64,000 nucleotides of DNA from the NCBI GenBank assembly GCA_011050525.1, contig DRFO01000002.1, positions 1 to 64,000 of the forward strand, in the 5' to 3' direction. The notes beneath the pieces were generated by a model that made no database searches, had not been told where the DNA came from, and saw only the letters and a program-made list of their open reading frames with translations. Source of the DNA: Halopseudomonas xinjiangensis. Lineage in GTDB: Bacteria; Pseudomonadota; Gammaproteobacteria; Pseudomonadales; Pseudomonadaceae. Positions 1-6,950 of the stretch are shown here, one piece after another; within the stretch, counting starts at the first letter, position 1, and the number at the start of each line of letters is the position of its first letter. Position numbers and translations under genes: made by a program.

Positions 1-70
1 CGTAGTCGTCGAGGCTTTCGGGAAGCAAGGTGCTTTGACCTCGGTGTTCACCCTGGATAAACCGTTTCAT
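1..70 (-). mobile_element. IS1182-type transposase, N-terminal fragment at window edge
   Basis: On the minus strand an ATG at 68-70 opens a frame that runs off the left edge. Its first residues read MKRFIQGEHRGQSTLLPES, which I recognise as the typical start of IS1182-family (DDE) transposases in pseudomonads. Only 23 codons are visible, so the catalytic core cannot be checked. The upstream DNA to about 200 is AT-rich and probably contains the right end of the element, but I could not place the terminal inverted repeat or a target duplication. Confidence 0.6.
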
Positions 71-201
71 TGATTTCCCTTGCAATGAGATTCTCAGAAA
101 TTATAGCAAGGGTCTGAGATAGCGTTTTTACACACTCTGGGCCGAGAGCTGCCTCTGTTAACTGGCTGAAAACGCCCAATTGCGGTCATCTAGTGTCTAC
201 C

Positions 202-227
202 AAAGCCGGGGCTATTCAGGCTTTTTT
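202..227 (+). terminator. Possible rho-independent terminator
   Basis: The arms AAAGCC and GGCTTT enclose an 11-base loop and run into six T's. The stem is short and no plus-strand gene is seen upstream in the window, so it may be a relic or part of the IS end. Confidence 0.3.
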
Positions 228-355
228 GGAGCCGCTTCGGTATCGCATTTTTTACGGGTATAGTGCCATAGCTGTCCCGATAGATAGGGCTTTGGATAGA
301 GCGGAGCGAGCTATTCGCCTCTGTAAATATTTGAACCAATGAGAAGGGTAATGTC

Positions 356-625
356 ATGACGATGGTTCATGAGCGGAATCGTAGCCTGATACAGACCTGG
401 GAGTTCTTGAGAGAGCTGTCCCAAGATAAGGAGCTGCCTGAATCCATACGTAGCCAGGCTAAAGCTTTACTACGACATTATCCCACAGCAAAAGACATCT
501 CTCTGGCGGGGCGTTTAAGGCAGCATCGCAAAAAGGAGCTAGCTTTTTTGGCAGACGAGCATGGACCTCTACCTCCAGTTCTAGCCAGTTGGCTGATGGA
601 TGATTCCGTATTTAGCGATGAGTAA
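356..625 (+). CDS. BPSL0761 family small protein
   Basis: An 89-residue, charged, soluble protein. The opening (MTMVHERNRSLIQTWEFLREL) and the central KALLRHYPTAKDI / LAGRL block match my memory of the BPSL0761 family, small proteins of unknown function common in Pseudomonas and Burkholderia and often found next to mobile DNA. The ATG at 356 follows a GAGAAGGGTA ribosome site; the in-frame ATG at 362 is an alternative. It stands alone between the IS edge at 1-70 and the truncated gene at 832, so it probably belongs to acquired DNA. No catalytic motif or membrane segment is seen. Confidence 0.65.
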   Translation: MTMVHERNRSLIQTWEFLRELSQDKELPESIRSQAKALLRHYPTAKDISLAGRLRQHRKKELAFLADEHGPLPPVLASWLMDDSVFSDE

Positions 626-852
626 CGTATCTTCATGAGCCACAACCCAACACCTTGAAGGAGCCACCGAAACCTATCCGCGAAGCGCGCGACGTAGCAT
701 ATTTCAGGAAAGGGGGATAAGGTCAGGAGTCAAAATGAGTTTAGGAGTGTGTTTTTCGTTGCTCCCATAACTAGTACTGAAAAAAACCCTTAAAATACAG
801 TTGTTAATGTTTAAAACAGATGTTTTAGGGGGTGGTAGGGGTAACTACAGAC
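626..852. other. AT-rich junction before the truncated radical SAM gene
   Basis: Non-coding stretch between the BPSL0761 gene and the first recognisable radical SAM codon. It is richer in A+T than the genes to the right, with A runs near 780 and a T/A-rich block at 790-825. It contains a GGGATAAGGTCAGGAGTCAAA string near 714-735 that resembles fragments often seen near transposon-like genes in gammaproteobacteria (from memory). Homology to the radical SAM family begins abruptly at about 853, so this is likely the join between inserted and ancestral DNA. Confidence 0.4.
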
Positions 853-1629
853 GAGATGTATACCGCCGAGCAGAAAAAGTTCCGGGCGCGTAATGAAGAG
901 GAGGTCCTGGACGAGATCCGTCGCTGCGGCGAACAGCTGATTGTGCAGCGGGTGTTTCTCGCCGATGGCGACGCGATGATTCTGCCTACGCGCCGCCTGC
1001 TGGTTATTCTTCAGGCCATCCGAGAGCACATGCCCAGCGTCGAACGGGTAACCTCCTACTGCCTGCCACGCAATCTCAAACGCAAGTCGGTCGAGGAGCT
1101 CAAGGAATTGCGCGACGCTGGGCTGGCAATGCTGTATGTCGGGGCGGAGTCGGGGGATGACGAGGTATTACAGCGCGTCAACAAGGGCGAGACCTATGCC
1201 TCCACGGCTGAGGCTCTGATAAAAGCCGGCGAAGCGGGCCTGCAACGCTCGGTGATGATCCTCAATGGTTTGGGAGGCAAGAGATTGAGCGAGCAACATG
1301 CGATCAATTCAGCCAGGCTCATGAATGCTACCCAGCCCGAATTTCTGTCCACGCTGGTAGTAAGTTTTCCCCAGGGAATGGAGCGCTACAGATTGCAGTT
1401 TCCCGATTTCGAGCCGCTTGATCAGATGGGCCTGTTTCATGAAATAGAACAGCTTCTCGGGTTGCTTGAGCTCGATGAAACAGTATTTCGCAGCGATCAC
1501 GCGTCCAATTATCTGGTACTTAAAGGTGTGCTCGGTGCCGACAAGGCACGTATGATGAGTCAGGTGAGAACGGCCATCGAACAGCCAGCCAAGGCCAGGC
1601 TGCGACCGGAATGGATGCGCGCCCTGTAG
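832..1629 (+). pseudogene. 5'-truncated radical SAM protein
   Basis: The 265-residue frame has the body of a radical SAM TIM barrel: EMYTAEQKKFRAR at the start, GAESGDDEVLQRVNKGET (SAM-contact strand) near residues 104-121, and a usual C-terminal region. What is missing is decisive. In this family EMYT directly follows the CxxxCxxC iron-sulfur motif (typically ...CTFCEMYT), whereas here the preceding codons read TTD from apparently unrelated DNA. Without the three cysteines it cannot bind the 4Fe-4S cluster and should be inactive. The only starts are a GTG at 832 or ATG at 856, with no clear ribosome site. I read it as a gene beheaded by the insertion/deletion event to its left. The 3' end and the downstream lipoprotein gene look intact. 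Confidence 0.7.
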
Positions 1630-1664
1630 CGGCCTGCATTGCAACTCCATAGGGAGACATCAAT

Positions 1665-2261
1665 ATGCGTTGGATTGCTCTGGGCCTTTGCCTGCTGTTT
1701 CTCTCGGGCTGCATGAAGCCATCGGACATGCGAAAGGAGGCGCGCTACTACTTGGGCGATGTGGGGCTGATAGACAGTTACCGCATCACTCGCAGCGCCA
1801 CCTGGACGTTGCAGTCCGACTCGCGGCTGTATGTTGCCCAGGGCCATTTTTCTCCCGTCGGTCACCCTTACTCTCGACCAAACGTGGTAGCAGAAGAAGC
1901 CTTCGCCGCAGCGGTTCAAGTGTTCCCGATGGTGCGGCGAGCCGAACAGCCGCTTGGTCTGGAAGAAGCGCTGGAGGCTGCCCGCTATCATGATGCCCAT
2001 TACCTGCTGTACACCAGGTTTGCCAGGGCGAAGGACGCCACTAGTACGGCGGAAGAGTGGCAAGAGGGGCGGCGCTGGGATGATCTGGGTATCGATGCCG
2101 CGGTGCTGCAGTTGATTCTGATGGAAACTTCTACCCAGCGAGTTGTCGACTTTGTAGTGATTGAAACAAAAGGCGGTTTCCTAGAATTCTACAAGGCCAG
2201 GCCCGAAGATCTGTTACGTCCGCCATTGGAGGACTACACCAGCCGGTTGCTTGGCCGCTGA
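1665..2261 (+). CDS. DUF4823 family lipoprotein
   Basis: A 198-residue predicted lipoprotein. A short hydrophobic signal ends in the lipobox LSGC (Cys16), so it should be lipidated and sorted to an envelope membrane. The mature part matches the DUF4823 family as I remember it, which has no known reaction. The ATG at 1665 follows a GGGAGAC ribosome site. The gene lies 35 bases after the radical SAM remnant and is followed by the DUF1285 gene after only 13 bases, so the last two are probably cotranscribed. The D at residue 3 after the lipid Cys (CMKPSD) is not at +2, so outer-membrane sorting is expected (inference). Confidence 0.7.
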   Translation: MRWIALGLCLLFLSGCMKPSDMRKEARYYLGDVGLIDSYRITRSATWTLQSDSRLYVAQGHFSPVGHPYSRPNVVAEEAFAAAVQVFPMVRRAEQPLGLEEALEAARYHDAHYLLYTRFARAKDATSTAEEWQEGRRWDDLGIDAAVLQLILMETSTQRVVDFVVIETKGGFLEFYKARPEDLLRPPLEDYTSRLLGR

Positions 2262-2274
2262 CAAGAGGTATGGC

Positions 2275-2868
2275 ATGGCTAACAATCAACCCACCCCGGA
2301 GTCGATCCTGGAGCAGGTTCCACACTCCGAGCACGGCATGAAACGGCGAGCCCCGGCCCCGGTGCACTTATGGAATCCGCCGGTCAATGGCGAGCTGGAC
2401 ATGCGCATCGCCCGAGATGGCACCTGGTTTTACCAGGACGGGCCGATCAACCGCAAGGCGATGGCGCAGCTTTTCGCTGGTATCCTGCGCCTTGATGCCG
2501 ACCATCGCTATTATCTGGTCACACCGGTTGAGCGCTGGGCCATCCAGGTTGATGACGCCCCCTTCGTCGCTATATCGATGCAGATCAAGGGTGAGGGAAC
2601 AGAACAGGTGCTGACCTTTACGACAAACTTGGACGACAGCGTTGAAGCCGGTCCCGAGCACCCGATTCGGGTCGTGGTCGATGACGAGACCCAGGAGCCG
2701 TCCCCCTATGTGTTGATGCGCGGCAATCTCGAGGCGCTCATCAACCGCAACCTGTTCTACGAACTGGCTGACAAGGCTACCGAGCACGAAATAGAGGGGA
2801 AGACTTGTCTTGGAGTCTGGAGCCAGGGCTGTTTCTTCCCGATTGACGGCACGCCGCTTCCCGCTTAG
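2275..2868 (+). CDS. DUF1285 domain protein
   Basis: A 197-residue soluble protein recognised as DUF1285, a two-subdomain beta-rich fold of unknown function widespread in proteobacteria. Conserved stretches include the GTWFYQDGPI block near residues 44-53, YYLVTPVERW, and the C-terminal SQGCFFPI. I chose ATG 2275 because it follows an AAGAGGT ribosome site; the longer frame from 2251 would overlap the lipoprotein stop. Likely cotranscribed with the DUF4823 lipoprotein. A short hairpin follows the stop. Confidence 0.75.
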   Translation: MANNQPTPESILEQVPHSEHGMKRRAPAPVHLWNPPVNGELDMRIARDGTWFYQDGPINRKAMAQLFAGILRLDADHRYYLVTPVERWAIQVDDAPFVAISMQIKGEGTEQVLTFTTNLDDSVEAGPEHPIRVVVDDETQEPSPYVLMRGNLEALINRNLFYELADKATEHEIEGKTCLGVWSQGCFFPIDGTPLPA

Positions 2869-2884
2869 TTGATTTCCTCGCCCC

Positions 2885-2903
2885 ACGCCAGGCCTGCTGG
2901 CGT
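2885..2903 (+). terminator. Hairpin after DUF1285, possible weak terminator
   Basis: ACGCCAG and CTGGCGT pair perfectly around a five-base loop, followed by GTTTCGATT rather than a clean T run. Confidence 0.45.
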
Positions 2904-2991
2904 GTTTCGATTGTCAATATCTCAACGTGAAAAATTGCTTCTTTTTGGAGTTGATCTTTACCATATGTGGGTCTAGCATTGCCGGCTATAT

Positions 2992-3009
2992 ACAACCACT
3001 AGTGTTTGT
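2992..3009. promoter_or_regulatory. Palindrome upstream of nrdJa, candidate NrdR box
   Basis: The 18-bp site ACAAcCACTAGTGtTTGT is a near-perfect inverted repeat (one mismatched pair on each side of CACTAGTG) 78 bases before nrdJa. NrdR, the repressor of ribonucleotide reductase genes, binds tandem palindromic boxes of this size. A second weaker palindrome (CATATG core, about 2962-2967) lies 36 bases upstream, which is longer than the usual three-turn spacing, so the assignment is tentative. Confidence 0.35.
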
Positions 3010-3087
3010 TACTTGAAAGCCCGATAAGCGATCTGCGCTTGATTTCATGGGCTTTTCCGGTGTAGTCGAGCTTTTCTGGAGAAAATA

Positions 3088-5241
3088 ATGAGTCAAACAG
3101 CCAAAGTGCAGCGCCTGCATAACGTCGTAACCGATATCCCCATGCAGCCTGCCTCAGAAGATATTTGGGATACCAAATATCGACTCAAGACCAAGGATGG
3201 GGACGCTATCGACGGCACTGTTGACGAGAGCTACCAGCGTGTAGCCCGAGCCCTGGCTGATGTTGAAGCGCCAGAGCTGCGCGACGAGTGGTACGACAAA
3301 TTTCTGTGGGCGCTGCGTCATGGCGCCATTCCTGCCGGCCGTATCACCTCCAATGCCGGCGCCCTGGAACACAAACCCGCCACATCCACCATCAACTGCA
3401 CCGTGTCGGCCACCATTGGCGACTCGATGGACGATATTCTGTCCAAGCTGCACGAAGCCGGTCTCACGCTGAAGGCCGGTTGCGGTATTGGTTATGAATT
3501 TTCCACCTTGCGCCCCAAGGGTGCGTACGTGTCAGGCGCCGGCGCTTATACCTCGGGGCCGCTGTCGTTCATGGATATCTACGACAAGATGTGCTTCACC
3601 GTGTCGTCTGCCGGTGGCCGTCGTGGCGCGCAAATGGCCACCTTCGACGTGGGCCATCCGGACGTTGCGGACTTTATCCGCGCCAAGCGCGAGGGCGGTC
3701 GTTTGCGTCAGTTCAACCTGTCGCTGCTGATCACCGAAGACTTCATGAAGGCGGTTGCAGCAGATGCTGATTGGAAACTGTCTTTTCCCTTGACCCAGGC
3801 TGAAGTCGACGCCGATGGCCTGGATCTGAACAACGAAGATCAGGTGATCTGGCGAGAGCTGCCGGGCACCGAAAAGTACCTGAACCGTGCAGATGGCAAG
3901 GTGGCGTGCCGCGTTTCCAAGGTGATCAAGGCCAAGCGGATCTGGGACATGATCATGACGTCCACCTACGATTTCGCCGAGCCCGGGTTCATCCTGATTG
4001 ATCGGGTGAACCAGATGAACAACAACTGGTTCTGTGAAGAAATTCGCGCGACCAATCCTTGTGGCGAGCAGCCGTTGCCGCCCTACGGAGCCTGCCTGCT
4101 CGGCTCCATCAACCTGACCTTGTTCGTTCGCGATCCGTTTACCGACAGGGCTCGTTTCGACTGGGACGAATACCGCAAGGTAGTGGATATCTTCACCCGT
4201 ATGCTCGATAACGTGGTGGAAATCAATGGCTTGCCGTTGGAACAACAGCGCAACGAGATCTTCCGCAAGCGTCGTCATGGTATGGGCTTTCTGGGATTGG
4301 GTTCCACCATGACCATGCTGTGCATGAAGTATGGGGACGCCAAGTCGCTCGAATTCACCGAGCAGGTCTCCAAGGAAATGGCTATGCAAGGCTGGCGCAC
4401 AGCGTTGCAGCTTAGCGAAGAAAAGGGCGCAGCGCCCATCATGGAAGAGAAGTTTACCGTGACCGAAGCGATGCTGGCCAAGCGTCCGGAAATGCGCAAG
4501 GACGGTTTCAAACCCGGCCAGAAGGTCACCGGCAAGGTGTTATGGGCCAGATACAGCCGCTACATGCAGCAGGTCGCTGACGAAGATGCGGAGCTGGTGG
4601 CTGCGCTGGCCGAGAAAGGCGCACGTTTCACGCACCATAGCTCTATCGCGCCGACCGGTACCATTTCCCTGTCGCTGGCCAACAACGCATCCAACGGCAT
4701 CGAGCCGAGCTTCGCGCATCATTACTTCCGCAACGTGATTCGCGCCAACAAAAAGTCCAAGGAAAAGGTCGACGTATTCAGCTTCGAGTTGCTGGCCTAT
4801 CGTCATTTCATCAATGCCGAAGCGCTGCCGAGCATGGAAGCGGGTACCCGCAACCTGCCTGACTATTTCATTGCCGCAGATGACGTCAAGCCGACCGAGC
4901 ACGTCGACGTGCAGGCCGCCGCCCAGAAATGGGTGGACTCCTCGATTTCCAAGACCGCGAACGTACCGACCGATTATCCCTATGAAGACTTCAAGGATAT
5001 CTACCGCTACGCTTTCGAAAAGGGCCTGAAGGGCTGCACCACGTTCCGTTTCAATCCCGAAGCCTTCCAGGGTGTTCTGGTCAAGGAGCAGGATCTGGCT
5101 AACACCACCTACCGCTTCAAACTGGACGATGGCACCTTCATTGAGGCCAAGGGCGGCGACGAGATCGAATATGATGACGAGTTGCACAGCGCCGCCAATC
5201 TCTACGACGCCCTGAAAGAAGGCTACTACGGTAAATTCTGA
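3088..5241 (+). CDS. nrdJa: Class II (B12-dependent) ribonucleotide reductase, large part
   Basis: Catalytic part of the adenosylcobalamin-dependent ribonucleotide reductase that makes deoxynucleotides with or without oxygen. At 717 residues it matches the split form known in Pseudomonas, where NrdJa carries the barrel and NrdJb the tail. Visible motifs: INCTV with redox Cys104, GGRRGAQM, and NPCGEQPLPPYGAC with thiyl-radical Cys325 and catalytic Glu327. Phosphate-binding APTGT lies in SSIAPTGTISL. The ATG follows a TGGAGAA ribosome site. nrdJb follows after 41 bases that hold a strong hairpin. A palindrome upstream could be an NrdR site. Confidence 0.92.
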   Translation: MSQTAKVQRLHNVVTDIPMQPASEDIWDTKYRLKTKDGDAIDGTVDESYQRVARALADVEAPELRDEWYDKFLWALRHGAIPAGRITSNAGALEHKPATSTINCTVSATIGDSMDDILSKLHEAGLTLKAGCGIGYEFSTLRPKGAYVSGAGAYTSGPLSFMDIYDKMCFTVSSAGGRRGAQMATFDVGHPDVADFIRAKREGGRLRQFNLSLLITEDFMKAVAADADWKLSFPLTQAEVDADGLDLNNEDQVIWRELPGTEKYLNRADGKVACRVSKVIKAKRIWDMIMTSTYDFAEPGFILIDRVNQMNNNWFCEEIRATNPCGEQPLPPYGACLLGSINLTLFVRDPFTDRARFDWDEYRKVVDIFTRMLDNVVEINGLPLEQQRNEIFRKRRHGMGFLGLGSTMTMLCMKYGDAKSLEFTEQVSKEMAMQGWRTALQLSEEKGAAPIMEEKFTVTEAMLAKRPEMRKDGFKPGQKVTGKVLWARYSRYMQQVADEDAELVAALAEKGARFTHHSSIAPTGTISLSLANNASNGIEPSFAHHYFRNVIRANKKSKEKVDVFSFELLAYRHFINAEALPSMEAGTRNLPDYFIAADDVKPTEHVDVQAAAQKWVDSSISKTANVPTDYPYEDFKDIYRYAFEKGLKGCTTFRFNPEAFQGVLVKEQDLANTTYRFKLDDGTFIEAKGGDEIEYDDELHSAANLYDALKEGYYGKF

Positions 5242-5250
5242 TTAATTGAG

Positions 5251-5266
5251 CCCCGCGCGAGCGGGG
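5251..5266 (+). other. GNRA-capped hairpin between nrdJa and nrdJb
   Basis: CCCCGC - GCGA - GCGGGG forms a perfect six-pair stem with a GNRA tetraloop, nine bases after the nrdJa stop and just before the nrdJb ribosome site (GAGGAAAG). No T run follows, so it is more likely an mRNA stabiliser or translation-tuning element than a terminator (inference). Confidence 0.5.
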
Positions 5267-5282
5267 TGAGGAAAGAACGAAC

Positions 5283-5981
5283 ATGGCACTGAAAATTACC
5301 AGCAAGATCGTCGATTATGCGGTGGTAAAGCCGAACGAGCCGGCTCCTGCCATAGCAGCGGCGCCGGTTGAAACCATCGAAGAAATGCACGAGAAACTCA
5401 AGCGCCCCGAGTTTCTGGAAGGGTCCACCTACAAGATCAAGACACCCACCTCCGAGCACGCGATCTACGTAACCATTAATGATGTAATTCTGAACCACGG
5501 TAGCGATCATGAGATTCGCCGCCCGTTCGAGATTTTCATCAACTCCAAGAATATGGAGCACTACCAGTGGATATCGGCTCTCACGCTGATTATTTCCGCT
5601 GTGTTTCGCAAGGGTGGTGATTGTACGTTTCTGGTTGAAGAACTGCGTAGCGTGTTCGACCCAAAGGGCGGCTACATGAAGCGTGGTGGCCGCTGGATGC
5701 CCTCGCTGGTTGCCGAGATTGGTGACGTGCTGGACCAGCACCTCAAGCGTATCGGCATGATCAGCGACGAGATGGACGAGCACCAGCGTGCCTATCTGGA
5801 ACAGAAACGCGCTGAGTTCGTCAGCCTCAAGCCGCAAAGTCAGACTTCCGCTGATTGTGACGACAGTACCGAATCCTATCCGCCTGGCGCGCAGATGTGT
5901 GGTAAATGCCATACCCAGGCGGCGGTGCTGATGGATGGCTGCATGACTTGCCTGAGCTGCGGCGATAGCAAGTGCGGCTAA
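5283..5981 (+). CDS. nrdJb: Class II ribonucleotide reductase, C-terminal part
   Basis: A 232-residue partner of NrdJa carrying the C-terminal domain that single-chain NrdJ enzymes have in the same polypeptide. The tail has seven cysteines in CGKC (residues about 205-208), CMTCLSC and CG at the end. In class II enzymes this region is a zinc-like Cys cluster plus a redox pair that re-reduces the active site. ATG 5283 follows GAGGAAAG. The short spacing and shared strand imply one operon with nrdJa. The gene is intact and of normal length for the split form. Confidence 0.9.
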   Translation: MALKITSKIVDYAVVKPNEPAPAIAAAPVETIEEMHEKLKRPEFLEGSTYKIKTPTSEHAIYVTINDVILNHGSDHEIRRPFEIFINSKNMEHYQWISALTLIISAVFRKGGDCTFLVEELRSVFDPKGGYMKRGGRWMPSLVAEIGDVLDQHLKRIGMISDEMDEHQRAYLEQKRAEFVSLKPQSQTSADCDDSTESYPPGAQMCGKCHTQAAVLMDGCMTCLSCGDSKCG

Positions 5982-6031
5982 TCTGACGGCCTCCCCATCG
6001 ATGGGCTACCTCGGTTCATCAGTTTTTCCGT

Positions 6032-6051
6032 TATCCCCCAACAGGGGGGTA
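6032..6051 (+). promoter_or_regulatory. G/C palindromic operator, copy 1
   Basis: TATCCCCC-AACA-GGGGGGTA, a 20-bp inverted repeat 73 bases before the hydrolase start. A TATAGG -10-like hexamer sits at 6071-6076, 19 bases past the box, which would centre the box near -41 of a start around 6083, the place where a LuxR-type activator contacts RNA polymerase. A second copy of the same architecture lies at 15325-15344. I infer the MalT-type regulator at 9228-11966 binds both. Confidence 0.55.
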
Positions 6052-6124
6052 AACCTGCCAGCCAGGCCTGTATAGGATCTTCGGTAGCCTCGCCATCCGC
6101 GAGGCGTTGTTCCGGAGAGCTGAG

Positions 6125-6935
6125 ATGCCGCACCTTCGCGCCAACAATGTCGAATTGTATTATCAGCGTCATCCCCAGCCAGGCAAGCCGCGCCTGCTGC
6201 TGAGTCATTCGCTGTTTTTCGATCACAGCATGTTTGCCCCCTTGATAGCCGAACTTGGCGAGGCCTTCGATATCGTGGTGTATGACCACCGGGGGCAGGG
6301 TGCGAGCGAGCGAGCCGCTCCGCTGGACATGGATACGCTTGCTGATGACGCCGCAGCGTTGATCGACGCGCTCGATCTGGCGCCCTGTTTTGTGGCTGGC
6401 AATTCAATGGGTGGCTTTGTGGCCTTACGGCTGGCCGCTCGCTATCCGGAGCGGCTGGCTGGTTGCGCGATCATGGGCAGCAGCGCTGATCTGGAACACC
6501 AGCTTCCGGTTTTTGCCCCGCTGGTCGAAGACCTGGGGTCGCAATGGCGCAGCCCCTCATATCGACACCCTGATGCACATCATGTTTGGCGACTCGAGCC
6601 TGAACGATCCTGCCTGCGCCAGCCTCACGGCGCACTGGCGCGAACGCATGCAAGCCCTCGGGCCGGACATTGGCGCCGCCGCCGAAGGGGTGATTCGACG
6701 CCCGAGCATGCTTGCGGAGCTGCCAGGATTGCGCGTGCCGCTTTTGGTGCTGGCGGGTGAACAGGATCATGCTTATTCCGTCGAGCTTTCACAGCAGATT
6801 ACCGAGGTCAGCGGCCGGGGAACGGTTCATGTCGTGCCCCACGCCGGCCATTCCCTGGCGCTGGAAGCGCCCTCGGTGGTAGCCGGATATTTACGGCATT
6901 TTATCGCCCGGGCTAACCCTACAGACTCACAATAA
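6125..6935 (+). pseudogene. Alpha/beta hydrolase with a +1 frameshift
   Basis: A 3-oxoadipate enol-lactonase-like alpha/beta hydrolase of about 270 residues split over two frames. The first frame (from ATG 6125, ribosome site GGAGAG) gives the oxyanion strand, YDHRGQGAS and the nucleophile elbow GNSMGG. The second frame carries AAPHIDTLMHIMFGDSSL, the Asp region LAGEQDHAY and the catalytic His in HAGHSLALEAP. Removing one G from the GGGG run at 6535-6538 restores one continuous reading (DLGRNGAAPHIDTL). It is therefore a slippage mutation, a sequencing error or, less likely, programmed frameshifting. It is the first gene of the PQQ dehydrogenase operon and lies under the palindromic operator at 6032. 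Confidence 0.75.
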
Positions 6936-6950
6936 GAAGAGAGCTGCACT

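Noticed and set aside
3532..4389. Long open frame on the minus strand inside nrdJa
   Set aside because: It lies wholly in the opposite strand of a well-conserved enzyme gene and shows no recognisable motif; high GC and codon bias create such shadows.
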